From the NCBI GenBank assembly GCA_020444245.1, contig JAHLLI010000004.1, forward strand, positions 1 through 64,000: a stretch of 64,000 nucleotides of DNA. The letters run 5' to 3'. Below are positions 12,445-27,983 of this stretch, piece by piece (position 1 is the first letter of the stretch; every line of letters starts with the position of its first letter). The notes below the pieces were generated by a model. It was not told the origin of the DNA. It saw only the letters and a list, made by a program, of their open reading frames with translations, and searched no databases. Origin of the DNA: Actinomycetales bacterium. GTDB lineage: Bacteria; Actinomycetota; Actinomycetes; Actinomycetales; Cellulomonadaceae. Position numbers and translations under genes: made by a program.

Positions 12445-13282
12445 TGGGCGCCGTGCGCGCCGGGTGCGCCGGCCTGGCAGCGGCCGCCACCACGGTGGCG
12501 GTGCGCCGCGCGTTGGACCGACCGGTGTCGAGAGGCTCGGCAGGGCCGGGCCGTGAGCGCTGGACCCGGGTGAACCACCGCGGTGCGCCGATCAGCCTGC
12601 TGGCCGGCCCGGCCGTCGGCGCCGGCGTGCTGGTCGGCGGCGCCGTGGCCGGTGGACGGGTCGGCGCGGCTGCCGTGATCGCAGGTGCGGGCGGGCTGGG
12701 CTTCGGGCTGATCGACGATCTCGGCGAGGACACCGATCGTGCCCGCAAGGGCCTGCGTGGCCATCTCGGGGCCCTGGCCCGCGGGGAGCTGACCACGGGC
12801 GGGCTCAAGGTGCTGGGCATCGGGGCGACGTCCGTGCTGGCGGCGGCCGTGCTCACGGCACCGACCGGCTCGCGGGTGGCCCGGGGCCTGGACACGCTCG
12901 CCGGCGGGGCGCTCATCGCCGCGTCGGCGAACCTGGTCAACCTGCTGGACCTGCGCCCGGGACGGGCGCTGAAGGCCGCGGGGATCGGCGGTGCAGCGGG
13001 GCTCGCAGGTGCGGGTGGCGCGGCGGCCGCCGCCGTGATCGGTGCCGCGGCCGCCGCGCTGCCGGCGGACCTCGCCGAGCGCGACATGCTGGGCGACGGC
13101 GGCGCGAACGCGCTCGGCGCCGTCCTGGGTGTCGCGGCGTTCGCCGGGACGGGCCGGCGCGGGCGCCTCGCGCTCCTGGCTGCTGCGGTCGGGCTGACGC
13201 TGGCCAGCGAGCGGGTGAGCTTCTCGGAGGTCATCGCCCGCACCCCGGGGCTGCGCGAGCTCGACGCCTGGGGCCGGCGGGC

Positions 13283-13286
<4 letters not shown>
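12444..13286 (+). CDS. MraY/WecA-like polyprenyl-phosphate transferase family membrane protein
   Basis: The 280-residue protein is almost entirely hydrophobic with roughly eight to ten Ala/Gly-rich helices. It keeps recognisable traces of the polyprenyl-phosphate N-acetylhexosamine-1-phosphate transferase family: an aspartate pair in GLIDDLGED (Asp91-Asp92), NLVNLLDLRPGRALK from residue 163, and GDGGANALGA from 217 in place of the usual GD-G-S. The classical asparagine-aspartate-glycine motif is altered, so activity is uncertain. It lies between steB and murJ with overlaps on both sides, suggesting a lipid-linked cell-wall or glycan role at the division site. M. tuberculosis lacks a gene at this position. 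Confidence 0.72.
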
Positions 13287-17339
<4,053 letters not shown>

Positions 17340-17399
17340 AAACCGGGCGGGATGCCCATCCGGCCCCGCCGGGACCGGTCCCGGCGTAGGGAGCCCTCC

Positions 17400-17405
17400 T
17401 ACGAT
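17400..17405 (+). promoter_or_regulatory. -10 hexamer TACGAT, leaderless
   Basis: TACGAT ends six bases before GTG 17412 of the diguanylate cyclase gene, leaving no space for a ribosome-binding site. The spacing implies a leaderless message. Confidence 0.65.
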
Positions 17406-17411
17406 GGGCGC

Positions 17412-18392
17412 GTGCATCCGGCCGACTGGAGGAGCGGAGCCCTGCTGCGTCCCGAGACCCGCGGCTGGGTCCTGACGTTCCTGCTCGGCGGCTCCGCGAT
17501 GGTCGTGACCGTCCTGGCGGTCGCGCCGCTGACGGTGGAGTCCACGACGGAGCCGGCGGCCGGGTCCGCAGTGGTGCTCGTCGCGCTGGCCGCTGCGGCG
17601 GTCGCGGCCCGTCGTTCGACCAGCGGGCTGTGGCTGGTGACGGCCGCCACGGTGCTGCTGGACGCCTGGTTGCTCGCCGAAGCCCAGACCCTCGCCGGCT
17701 CGATGCTGGTCCTCACGGCGTTCAGCTACCCGGTGCTCTACTCCGCCTACGCGTTCGAGAGCCGGTTGCTGCACGCGATGCTGGTCCTGACGACCGTCGC
17801 CTCCGCGGTGGGCCTCGCCCGCTCCGACGCCGGCCTGCGGTGGATCGCGTGGGCCGCAGCCGTGGGGGGTGTGGTGCTGGCGGCCGTGGCCCTGGGCCGG
17901 GTGATGGCGCTGCTGCGCTGGTACGCGACGGTCGACACGCTCACCGGGGTCCTGACCCGCTCGGCCTTCGCGGCCGTGGCCGCCTCTGCCCTTGCCGCGG
18001 GCCGTCGGCGTGACGAGCCGGTGGTCCTGGTGCTCCTCGACCTGGATGGGTTCAAGGCCGTCAACGACACGCACGGGCACGCTGCCGGTGACGAGGTCCT
18101 GGTGCGGACCGTGGAGTCCTGGCGCGCGCGGCTGCGCGGTCAGGACGTGCTGGGCCGCGTCGGCGGCGACGAGTTCGCCGTGCTCCTGCCGGGCACGGAC
18201 CTGGACGGTGCGCGGCGGGTCGTGGCCGAGCTGGCCGTGACGAGTCCGATCGCCTTCTCCGCCGGGATGGCGCTCGCGTCGCCCGACGACTCGCTCGACG
18301 ACGTGCAGCGCCGGGCGGATGCCGGGATGTACGAGGTCAAGCGCAGCCGGCCCGAGGTCGGGACGGTCGACCCGGCGGGCGCAGACGCCTGA
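17412..18392 (+). CDS. membrane-bound GGDEF diguanylate cyclase
   Basis: The 326-residue protein has about six N-terminal transmembrane helices (residues about 20-180) and a C-terminal GGDEF domain. The active-site GGDEF is at residues 251-255, and an RxxD inhibitory site (RGQD, 242-245) lies exactly five residues before it, so it should make c-di-GMP from two GTP and be product-inhibited. The substrate-site motif DLDGFKAVNDTHGH is also intact. No EAL domain is present. The membrane part is a likely sensor of unknown signal. GTG 17412 was chosen because of the -10 hexamer just upstream. Confidence 0.9.
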   Translation: MHPADWRSGALLRPETRGWVLTFLLGGSAMVVTVLAVAPLTVESTTEPAAGSAVVLVALAAAAVAARRSTSGLWLVTAATVLLDAWLLAEAQTLAGSMLVLTAFSYPVLYSAYAFESRLLHAMLVLTTVASAVGLARSDAGLRWIAWAAAVGGVVLAAVALGRVMALLRWYATVDTLTGVLTRSAFAAVAASALAAGRRRDEPVVLVLLDLDGFKAVNDTHGHAAGDEVLVRTVESWRARLRGQDVLGRVGGDEFAVLLPGTDLDGARRVVAELAVTSPIAFSAGMALASPDDSLDDVQRRADAGMYEVKRSRPEVGTVDPAGADA

Positions 18393-18407
18393 CCCGGACC
18401 AGGCGTC
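18384..18407. terminator. bidirectional hairpin between convergent genes
   Basis: GACGCCTG (18384-18391) and CAGGCGTC (18400-18407) form a perfect 8-bp stem with an 8-base loop, overlapping the stop codon of the diguanylate cyclase gene and placed just after the convergent ctaA gene. There is no T-run. Confidence 0.5.
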
Positions 18408-18415
18408 GGGGGTGA

Positions 18416-19393
18416 TCAGGCAGCGGTGGCGGCAGGGGACGCCGGTGCCGGCTCGGGCGCCGGCGCGACCGGCGTCCGCGGGCGCAGCGCGAGCACCTGC
18501 GCGGTCTGGGCCACCACGATGAGGGAGGCGCCGAGCATGTGCAGGCCGACCAGGACCACCGGTAGACCGGTGAAGTACTGCAGGTAGCCGATCGCCCCTT
18601 GCGCGAGTGACAGCCCGAGCAGGTCACCGCTGCGGCGCAGCGCCAGGGCCAGGGCAGGGTCGGCGCCCGGGCGGCGGGCCTGACGCCACAGGTCGGCGGT
18701 GAGCGCCACGAGCACTGCGAGGAACAGCCAGACCGACAGCGAGTGCGCCCTGGTCACCAGCAACGGGTCCAGCGCATACCGGTAGGGGGCGTTCGCATCC
18801 CCGGAGTGCGGGCCGGTGCCGGTGACGACGGTGCCCAGGGTCAGCATGACCGCGGTCAAGGGCACGAGTACGACCGCGAGCGCACGCGTGCGGCCGGCGA
18901 TCGCCCAGCGGGGCGCGGCGTCGGGCGCCGCCCAGCGCAGCGCGAGCACCGCGGAGGCGCTGATCAGGAGCATCGAGATGAGCAGGTGCGAGCCGACCAG
19001 GGCCGGGTGCAGGTCGACCAGCACGGTCAGCCCGCCGATCACCGCCTGGGCCAGCACGCCGATGAGCGGAACCGTCGCCAGGGCCCGCAGGCCGTACGTC
19101 CGACGCGGGCTGCGCCAGACCACCCACAGCGCGGCGACGGCGAGGATGACCAGCACACCGGTGAGCGTCCGGTTGCCGAACTCGACGTACGGGTGGAACG
19201 AGGTCGCCTCGTGCCGCACGGGCGTGAACTGCCCCGGCTCGCACTCGGGCCAGTCCGAGCAGCCGAGCCCGGACCCGGTCAGCCGGACCGCGCCGCCGGT
19301 CACCACGATCGCGACCTGACCGACGAGGTTGGCCCACAGGACCCGGCCGGCCCAGACCGACGACGGACGGGACAGCCCGGACAGTGCGCTCAC
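18416..19393 (-). CDS. ctaA: heme A synthase (COX15/CtaA)
   Basis: The 325-residue protein has eight hydrophobic helices and oxidises the C8 methyl of heme O to make heme A for cytochrome aa3 oxidase. Conserved heme-ligand histidines appear in ATSFHPYVEFGNR, LVGSHLLIS, TRAHSLSVW and LVGLHMLGAS, and the extracellular loop contains the actinobacterial CSDWPEC cysteine pair. The start is GTG 19393, seven bases after the hexamer TAGGTT; a TTG start nine bases upstream is also possible. The neighbouring ABC exporter and suf genes give the order seen near Rv1456c-Rv1460. Confidence 0.93.
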   Translation of the reverse strand: MSALSGLSRPSSVWAGRVLWANLVGQVAIVVTGGAVRLTGSGLGCSDWPECEPGQFTPVRHEATSFHPYVEFGNRTLTGVLVILAVAALWVVWRSPRRTYGLRALATVPLIGVLAQAVIGGLTVLVDLHPALVGSHLLISMLLISASAVLALRWAAPDAAPRWAIAGRTRALAVVLVPLTAVMLTLGTVVTGTGPHSGDANAPYRYALDPLLVTRAHSLSVWLFLAVLVALTADLWRQARRPGADPALALALRRSGDLLGLSLAQGAIGYLQYFTGLPVVLVGLHMLGASLIVVAQTAQVLALRPRTPVAPAPEPAPASPAATAA

Positions 19394-19400
19394 GGGGCCC

Positions 19401-19406
19401 AACCTA
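19401..19406 (-). promoter_or_regulatory. -10 hexamer TAGGTT, leaderless ctaA
   Basis: On the minus strand TAGGTT is followed by seven bases and GTG 19393. This spacing supports the GTG as start of a leaderless message. Confidence 0.55.
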
Positions 19407-19408
19407 TG

Positions 19409-20197
19409 TCACGACCACCGGAACGTGCGGGCCACCAGGGCGGACACCCCGACGGCCCACACCGTCAGGACCACGAGGGCGCCGATCGGCAGGCCGTGCC
19501 CGCCGAGCGTGGCGCGCAAGGCGTCGCCGAGCGCGCCGGAGGGCAGCAGCGGGGCGAGCACGGCCAGCGGGCCGGGCAGCCGGTCGGCGGGCGCCACGAT
19601 GCCGCCGCCGACCAGCAGCAGGATCCACAACAGGTTGGCGGCACCGAGCACTGCCTCGGCCCGCATCGTGCCGGCCAGCAGGAGCCCCAGCGCGACGAAC
19701 GCCCACGTGCCGAGCACCAGCGAGAGCATGCTGCCGGCCAGCTGGGCCGGACGCCACCCGAGCGCCACGGCCACCCCGCCGATCACCAGGACCTGCCCCA
19801 CCTCGACCACGAGGACCGCTACGACCTTGCCCGCGACCAGGCCGCCGCGTCCGAGCGGGGTGGTGGCCAGGAGCCGCAGCACCCCTGCCCGCCGGTCGAA
19901 CGCCGTGCTGATCGCCTGCGACGTCAGACCCGTCGACATCACCGCGAGGGCCAGCACGCCGGGAGTGACGACGGCCAGCCGGTCCTCGCCGAGCCCGAGC
20001 AGGTCGGTGCGCCCCAGGACGACGAGCACCAGCACCGGGAGCACGAGGGTGAGGAGCAGCTGTTCGCCGTTGCGGACCAGCGCGCGTACCTCGAACGCGG
20101 CCTGGGCCAGCACCCGTCGCCACGCGGGAGCCGGGTCGTGGTCGGGCGCCAGGACCGGTACCTGCCTGGTGGGCCCGCTCGGTTCGGTGGCGCTCAT
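19409..20197 (-). CDS. ABC-2 type transporter permease
   Basis: The 262-residue protein has six hydrophobic helices (for example LLLTLVLPVLVLVVLG and LVLGTWAFVALGLLLAG) typical of ABC-2 export permeases. It overlaps the upstream ATPase gene by 4 bp (ATGA), and the two should form one transporter. The substrate is unknown. A similar permease-ATPase pair divergent from sufR occurs at M. tuberculosis Rv1457c-Rv1458c, so the neighbourhood is old. Confidence 0.88.
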   Translation of the reverse strand: MSATEPSGPTRQVPVLAPDHDPAPAWRRVLAQAAFEVRALVRNGEQLLLTLVLPVLVLVVLGRTDLLGLGEDRLAVVTPGVLALAVMSTGLTSQAISTAFDRRAGVLRLLATTPLGRGGLVAGKVVAVLVVEVGQVLVIGGVAVALGWRPAQLAGSMLSLVLGTWAFVALGLLLAGTMRAEAVLGAANLLWILLLVGGGIVAPADRLPGPLAVLAPLLPSGALGDALRATLGGHGLPIGALVVLTVWAVGVSALVARTFRWS

Positions 20198-21090
20198 CGC
20201 AGCTCCCGTCCGGTCAGGGCCAGCACGACGTCCTCGAGGCTGCGATGCCCGGCGGCCAGCTCGAGGATCCGCACGTCGTTGTCCCTCGCCCACCCGGTGA
20301 CCTTGTGCAGGAGCGCCGGGCTGGGTGCGCCGCGCACCTCCAGCAGGCGGCTGGACGCGACCACCGGCACCCGCAGCAGGTGCTCGAGCTCCTCCCGGTA
20401 GGCCCCGGGGTCGCGGTCGAGCAGGATGCGCAGGCCGCGGTCCTGGCCCACGAGCTCCGCGGGGCTGCCCGCGGCGCGCACCCGACCCGCGTCGAGCACC
20501 ACGACCTGGTCGGCCAGCTCGGCGGCCTCCTCGGTCCGGTGGGTGGTCAGCAGGATCGTCGTGCCCTCGTCGCGCAGCTCGCGGACCAGGTCGCGCACCG
20601 CGACCCGGGCCTGGGGGTCCAGCCCCGCAGTCGGTTCGTCGAGCAGGAGGACCTGGGGGCGGCCGACCAGAGCGGTGGCCAGCGCCAGGCGCTGACGCTC
20701 GCCGCCGGAGAGCCGCCTGACCGGCCGGCGCAGCAGCGCGCCCAGCCCGAGTCGCTCGACGAGCTCGCCGCGGTCCCGCGGCCGGGCGTGCATCGCCGCG
20801 ACGTGGGCGAGAACCTGGCCGGCCGGCGCGGCGAGGGGCAGACCGCCGTCCTGGAGCATGACGCCCACCCGGGTGCGCAGGGCCGGGTCGTCGGGCGCGC
20901 GGCCGAGCACCTCGATCCGGCCCTCCGTCGGGGTGCGCAGGCCCACGATGCACTCGACGAAGGTCGTCTTGCCGGCACCGTTGGGACCGAGCAGCGCGGT
21001 CAGCCGGCCGCGGGGCATGGTGAGGTCGATGCCCGCCAGCGCCTCGTGGCGGCCGTAGCGGACCACCAGCGTCGAGGCGACCACACTCAC
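20194..21090 (-). CDS. ABC transporter ATP-binding protein
   Basis: The 298-residue ATPase has Walker A GPNGAGKTT (about 37-45), signature LSGGERQRLALATAL, Walker B VLLLDEPTAGLD and an H-loop in LLTTHRTEEA. A C-terminal extension of about 80 residues is found in drug- and antibiotic-export ATPases of the ABC-2 class. GTG 21090 is preceded by TAGACT with eight bases between. It is divergent from sufR. Confidence 0.9.
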   Translation of the reverse strand: MSVVASTLVVRYGRHEALAGIDLTMPRGRLTALLGPNGAGKTTFVECIVGLRTPTEGRIEVLGRAPDDPALRTRVGVMLQDGGLPLAAPAGQVLAHVAAMHARPRDRGELVERLGLGALLRRPVRRLSGGERQRLALATALVGRPQVLLLDEPTAGLDPQARVAVRDLVRELRDEGTTILLTTHRTEEAAELADQVVVLDAGRVRAAGSPAELVGQDRGLRILLDRDPGAYREELEHLLRVPVVASSRLLEVRGAPSPALLHKVTGWARDNDVRILELAAGHRSLEDVVLALTGRELR

Positions 21091-21098
21091 GGCCCGAG

Positions 21099-21104
21099 AG
21101 TCTA
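21099..21104 (-). promoter_or_regulatory. -10 hexamer TAGACT, leaderless ABC operon
   Basis: On the minus strand TAGACT, then eight bases, then GTG 21090. No Shine-Dalgarno sequence fits in the gap. Confidence 0.55.
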
Positions 21105-21171
21105 TGGCTCGTCGGCGCCGCGCCGTATCAGTGGGGTCCGGGCGTGCGGGTCCGGTGGAGGTGAGGGTCCC

Positions 21172-21211
21172 CTTCGTTGCGGGGAAGGATTTCAGCAACG
21201 AAGATGTTGCT
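21172..21211. promoter_or_regulatory. candidate SufR operator
   Basis: The element AGCAAC-GAAGAT-GTTGCT (21194-21211) is a perfect 6+6 palindrome with a six-base spacer and contains CAAC-N6-GTTG, the site described for cyanobacterial SufR. A further half-site CTTCGTTGC (21172-21180) is complementary to 21195-21203, GCAACGAAG. The palindrome touches the probable -10 element TAATTT (21211-21216), so a bound repressor would block the sufR-suf promoter. Confidence 0.65.
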
Positions 21212-21216
21212 AATTT
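21211..21216 (+). promoter_or_regulatory. probable -10 of the suf operon (TAATTT)
   Basis: TAATTT lies 42 bases before the sufR ATG, leaving a leader that carries GGAGGTG. It is one of few A/T-rich spots in the intergenic region and abuts the candidate SufR operator. Confidence 0.5.
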
Positions 21217-21258
21217 GAGGCGCAAGGCCCGCCGGAGCTCGACCACGACGGAGGTGAC

Positions 21259-22020
21259 ATGGACTCGACCGAGAGCGACAGCTCGACGCGGGACCGGATC
21301 CTGCGCCTGGTCGTCGAGGCCGGGCCGGTGTCCGTGCTCGAGCTCGCCGAGGACCTCCGCCTCACGCCTGCCGGGGTCAGGCGTCACATCGCAGCCCTCG
21401 AGGAGGCCGGTCAGGTCGCGGCCCACACCTCGCGCCCGCACGGTGCCCAGGGACGCGGACGGCCCGCACGCCGCTACGTGGCGACTGTCCAGGCCCAGGC
21501 GAGCCTCGACTGCACCTACGCCGAGCTCGCCGAGCAGGCGCTCGACTACCTGTCGCAGGTCGCCGGGGACGACGCGGTCGAGCAGTTCGCGGAGCGCCGA
21601 GCGGGCGACCTCGAGGCCGCACTCGCCCCTGCCGTGGAGGGCGAGGCGTCGCTGCGTGAGCGCACCGCGCGCCTCGCCGACGCCCTGTCGGTCGAGGGTT
21701 ACGCCGCATCCGTGCGCTCGGTGCCCGGTGGCCTCGCCGTCCAGCTGTGCCAGGGCCACTGCCCGGTCCGCGACGTCGCGGCGACCTATCCGGTGCTGTG
21801 CGAGGCTGAGACCCGCGCACTGTCGCGGCTGCTGGGCGTGCCCGTCCAGCGGCTGTCCACGCTCGCCGCCGGCGGGCACGTCTGCACCACCCATGTCTCG
21901 CTGCGCGCAGCGCAGCAGGCCGACGCACACCCGGAGCCGGCCCTGGCGTCGGCCCGATCGACCACCGCCCCACCGACCACCGACCACCGCCTGACGGCGC
22001 CTGTGGAGGGAGACCGATGA
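21259..22020 (+). CDS. sufR: SufR-type Fe-S sensing transcriptional repressor
   Basis: The 253-residue protein has an N-terminal winged helix (about 12-70: [20 protein letters not shown]) and a C-terminal domain with cysteines at 164, 168, 181 and 209, of which 168, 181 and 209 fit the cluster ligands of SufR proteins. SufR represses suf genes when it holds an Fe-S cluster and releases when the cluster is lost. ATG 21259 has GGAGGTG upstream, and the stop overlaps sufB (ATGA). The order matches Rv1460-Rv1461. The palindrome in front suggests autoregulation. Confidence 0.9.
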   Translation: MDSTESDSSTRDRILRLVVEAGPVSVLELAEDLRLTPAGVRRHIAALEEAGQVAAHTSRPHGAQGRGRPARRYVATVQAQASLDCTYAELAEQALDYLSQVAGDDAVEQFAERRAGDLEAALAPAVEGEASLRERTARLADALSVEGYAASVRSVPGGLAVQLCQGHCPVRDVAATYPVLCEAETRALSRLLGVPVQRLSTLAAGGHVCTTHVSLRAAQQADAHPEPALASARSTTAPPTTDHRLTAPVEGDR

Positions 22021-23456
22021 CTGCACCCACCGAGCCGGTGACCACCCCGAGCTCCGACCAGGAGATCATCGAGTCGATCGGCGCCTACGGGTACGGCTGG
22101 CACGACTCCGACGCCGCCGGCATGTCCGCCCAGCGCGGGCTCTCCGAGGAGGTCGTGCGCAACATCTCGGCGCTGAAGAACGAGCCCGAGTGGATGCTCA
22201 AGACCCGGCTGAAGTCGCTGCGGCTCTTCGACAAGAAGCCCATGCCGCACTGGGGCGCGGACCTGTCGGGCATCGACTTCGACAACATCAAGTACTTCGT
22301 GCGCTCGACCGAGAAGCAGGCGACGAGCTGGGACGACCTGCCCGACGACATCAAGAAGACGTACGACCGGCTGGGCATCCCGGAGGCCGAGAAGCAGCGC
22401 CTGGTCGCCGGCGTCGCCGCCCAGTACGAGTCGGAGGTCGTCTACCACCAGATCCAGGAGGAGCTGGAGGAGAAGGGCGTCATCTTCGTCGACACCGACA
22501 CCGGTCTGCGCGAGTACCCCGAGCTGTTCCGCGAGTACTTCGGCACCGTCATCCCGCCGGGCGACAACAAGTTCGCCGCGCTGAACACCGCCGTGTGGTC
22601 GGGCGGCTCGTTCATCTACGTCCCGCCGGGCGTCCACGTGGACATCCCGCTGCAGGCCTACTTCCGGATCAACACCGAGAACATGGGCCAGTTCGAGCGG
22701 ACGCTGATCATCGCCGACGAGGGCTCGTACGTGCACTACGTCGAGGGCTGCACCGCGCCGATCTACTCCTCGGACTCGCTGCACTCCGCGGTCGTGGAGA
22801 TCATCGTCAAGAAGGACGCCCGGGTCCGGTACACGACCATCCAGAACTGGTCGACCAACGTGTACAACCTCGTGACCAAGCGGGCCACAGCCGGCGAGGG
22901 CGCGACCATGGAGTGGGTCGACGGCAACATCGGCTCCAAGGTCACCATGAAGTACCCGGCGATCTACCTGCTGGGCGAGCACGCCAAGGGCGAGACCCTG
23001 TCGATCGCCTTCTCCGGCGCCGGCCAGCACCAGGACGCCGGGGCGAAGATGGTGCACGCCGCGCCGCACACCTCGAGCTCGATCATCTCCAAGTCCGTCG
23101 CGCGCGGCGGTGGCCGCACCTCCTACCGCGGGCTGGTGCAGGTCCTGGAGGGCGCCGAGCACTCGGCGTCCAACGTGCTGTGCGACGCGCTGCTCGTGGA
23201 CCAGATCTCCCGCTCGGACACCTACCCCTACGTCGACGTCCGCGAGGACGACGTGTCCATGGGCCACGAGGCGACGGTGTCGAAGGTGAGCGAGGACCAG
23301 CTCTTCTACCTGATGTCCCGCGGCATGCCCGAGACCGAGGCCATGGCGATGATCGTGCGCGGCTTCGTCGAGCCGATCGCGAGGGAGCTCCCGATGGAGT
23401 ACGCCCTCGAGCTCAACCGGCTCATCGAGCTCCAGATGGAAGGCTCGGTCGGCTGA
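22017..23456 (+). CDS. sufB: Fe-S cluster assembly scaffold SufB
   Basis: The 479-residue protein is the scaffold subunit of the SufBCD complex on which Fe-S clusters are built. The highly conserved core ([47 protein letters not shown]) is intact, including the cysteine in VLCDALL thought to receive sulfur. Unlike SufB of M. tuberculosis it carries no intein. ATG 22017 overlaps the sufR stop, so expression is coupled to the repressor. Confidence 0.97.
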   Translation: MTAPTEPVTTPSSDQEIIESIGAYGYGWHDSDAAGMSAQRGLSEEVVRNISALKNEPEWMLKTRLKSLRLFDKKPMPHWGADLSGIDFDNIKYFVRSTEKQATSWDDLPDDIKKTYDRLGIPEAEKQRLVAGVAAQYESEVVYHQIQEELEEKGVIFVDTDTGLREYPELFREYFGTVIPPGDNKFAALNTAVWSGGSFIYVPPGVHVDIPLQAYFRINTENMGQFERTLIIADEGSYVHYVEGCTAPIYSSDSLHSAVVEIIVKKDARVRYTTIQNWSTNVYNLVTKRATAGEGATMEWVDGNIGSKVTMKYPAIYLLGEHAKGETLSIAFSGAGQHQDAGAKMVHAAPHTSSSIISKSVARGGGRTSYRGLVQVLEGAEHSASNVLCDALLVDQISRSDTYPYVDVREDDVSMGHEATVSKVSEDQLFYLMSRGMPETEAMAMIVRGFVEPIARELPMEYALELNRLIELQMEGSVG

Positions 23457-23508
23457 CCGGCCGCCGCCCCACCGCCCCGCAGACCCGAGCGAGAGAGCAC
23501 ACCACCCG

Positions 23509-24738
23509 ATGACCACCCAGACGTCCGGCCCCGTCGCGGGCCCGTCCACCGACCACAGCCGTGCCGTCGCCGACGGTGCGCACAGCCACGGCGTGATCCC
23601 GCAGGCCTCGCGCGCCGAGCGGCGGACCTCGTTCGAGCTCGCCGACTTCCCCGTGCCCACCGGGCGCGAGGAGGAGTGGCGGTTCAGCCCGCTGCCGCAG
23701 TTCGCGCCGCTGTTCGACGCGACCGGCCAGGGCCTGGCCGCCGGCGGCGTCCAGGTGACGGTGGTGAACCCGCCCGAGGTCACGGTCGAGATCGTCGGGC
23801 GGGGAGACGAGCGGCTCGGCACCGTCGGGCGACCCGGCGACCGCACCGCCGCCGCGGCGTGGTCCTCGTTCGCCGAGGCGACGGTCGTGACGGTGCCGCG
23901 CGGCGCGGTCGCCTCGGCCGCGACCAGCGTCCGGATCGAGGGCGTGCCGGGCACCGGCCCGACGGCATCGCACCTGCTGGTGCACGCCCGCGAGCTGAGC
24001 GAGGCGGTCGTCGTGGTCGACCACGTCGGTCCCGCGTCGCTGGCCGAGACGGTCGAGGTGGTCGTCGAGGACGGCGCCCACCTCACCCTCGTGTCCATCC
24101 AGGACTGGGACGCCGGCTCGGTGCACGCCGCCGCGCATCGTCTGGTGGTCGGCCGCGACGCCACCGTCAAGCACGTCGTGGTCACCCTCGGTGGCGAGGC
24201 GGTGCGGATCACGCCGGACGCCGAGTTCAGCGGCGAGGGTGCGGACCTGACGGCGCTCGGCCTGTACTTCGCCGACGCCGGCCAGCACCAGGAGCACCGC
24301 CTGTTCGTCGACCACAACGTGCCGGCCTGCCGATCGAGGGTGACCTACAAGGGCGCGCTCCAGGGCGTCGGCGCGCACACGGTGTGGGTCGGTGACGTGC
24401 TCATCCAGGCGCACGCCGAAGGCACCGACACCTACGAGCTCAACCGCAACCTGGTGCTCACCGACGGCGCGCGCGCCGACTCGGTGCCGAACCTGGAGAT
24501 CGAGACCGGCGAGATCGAGGGCGCCGGCCACGCGTCGGCGACCGGCCGGTTCGACGACGAGCAGCTGTTCTACCTGATGGCCCGAGGCATCCCCGAGACC
24601 GAGGCGCGCCGCCTGGTCGTGCGTGGCTTCTTCGCCGAGCTCATCGGTCAGATCGGCGTGCCCGAGGTCGAGGAGCGGCTGATCGCGGCGATCGAGGCCG
24701 AGCTCGAGGCGAGCATGACGACCCTGGCGGGTGCCTGA
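23509..24738 (+). CDS. sufD: Fe-S cluster assembly protein SufD
   Basis: The 409-residue paralogue of SufB pairs with it and SufC. The C-terminal beta-helix region carries FADAGQHQEHRLFVDHNVPA and the conserved histidine of SufD proteins in that stretch, and ends with DEQLFYLMARGIPETEARRL, which resembles the end of SufB. It begins 52 bases after sufB with only a weak ribosome site, and its stop overlaps the Rieske gene (TGATG). Confidence 0.95.
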   Translation: MTTQTSGPVAGPSTDHSRAVADGAHSHGVIPQASRAERRTSFELADFPVPTGREEEWRFSPLPQFAPLFDATGQGLAAGGVQVTVVNPPEVTVEIVGRGDERLGTVGRPGDRTAAAAWSSFAEATVVTVPRGAVASAATSVRIEGVPGTGPTASHLLVHARELSEAVVVVDHVGPASLAETVEVVVEDGAHLTLVSIQDWDAGSVHAAAHRLVVGRDATVKHVVVTLGGEAVRITPDAEFSGEGADLTALGLYFADAGQHQEHRLFVDHNVPACRSRVTYKGALQGVGAHTVWVGDVLIQAHAEGTDTYELNRNLVLTDGARADSVPNLEIETGEIEGAGHASATGRFDDEQLFYLMARGIPETEARRLVVRGFFAELIGQIGVPEVEERLIAAIEAELEASMTTLAGA

Positions 24739-25064
24739 TGACCGCCCGGCCCGCCTGTCTGCTCACCGACCTCGCGCCCGGTAGCGCGGTGCGGGTCGAG
24801 ATCGAGGGCGCCGCCGGCGTCGTCGAGGTCGCCGTGGTGCGCACCGAGGACGGCGACGTGCACGCGGTGTCCGACGTCTGCTCCCACGGCCAGGTCTCGC
24901 TGTCGGACGGCGAGATCGAGGACCACACCGTCGAGTGCTGGCTGCACGGCTCGACCTTCGACCTGCGCACCGGCGCACCCCTGGCCCTGCCGGCCACCAA
25001 GCCCGTCCCCGTCTACCCCGTGACCCTCGACGGCGAGCGCGTGCTCGTCGACGTCGACGTCTGA
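24738..25064 (+). CDS. Rieske-type [2Fe-2S] ferredoxin in the suf operon
   Basis: The 108-residue soluble protein is a single Rieske domain with ligand motifs CSHG and CWLHG (C-x-H and C-x2-H), separated by the usual loop. It resembles the ferredoxin subunit of non-heme-iron oxygenases. It lies between sufD and sufC with a one-base overlap and an 11-base gap, as in many actinobacterial suf operons though not in M. tuberculosis. An electron-donor role in cluster assembly is plausible but not shown. Confidence 0.92.
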   Translation: MTARPACLLTDLAPGSAVRVEIEGAAGVVEVAVVRTEDGDVHAVSDVCSHGQVSLSDGEIEDHTVECWLHGSTFDLRTGAPLALPATKPVPVYPVTLDGERVLVDVDV

Positions 25065-25074
25065 GAGGAACCGC

Positions 25075-27642
<2,568 letters not shown>

Positions 27643-27646
<4 letters not shown>

Positions 27647-27957
27647 GTCCGGTGTCGGTGGCAGACGTCGAGGAGGCGATGCGCGACGTCATCGACCCCG
27701 AGCTCGGCATCAACGTGGTCGACCTCGGGCTGGTGTACGGCGTCGTGGTCGACCAGAACAACCACGCGGTGATCGACATGACGCTCACGTCCGCGGCCTG
27801 CCCGCTGACCGACGTCATCGAGGACCAGTCCGCGGCGGTGCTCGAAGGGATCGTCGACGGGTTCCGGATCAACTGGGTCTGGATGCCGCCGTGGGGCCCG
27901 GACAAGATCACCGACGACGGCCGCGAGCAGCTGCGGGCCCTGGGCTTCAACGTCTGA
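27643..27957 (+). CDS. sufT: SufT/MIP18-family (DUF59) Fe-S maturation protein
   Basis: The 104-residue protein is a lone DUF59 domain (VEEAMRDVIDPELGINVVDL and LTSAACPLTDVIEDQ), with the conserved cysteine in AACPL. Such proteins, including Rv1466, help maturation of Fe-S proteins. ATG 27643 overlaps sufU and it closes the suf operon. A convergent gene begins 26 bases beyond its stop. Confidence 0.92.
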
Positions 27958-27983
27958 GCCGCGAGGCCGGTGCCGGAGGGCGA

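Noticed and set aside
22017-23456. Intein in SufB, as in M. tuberculosis
   Set aside because: The coding region is 479 codons with uninterrupted conserved blocks.
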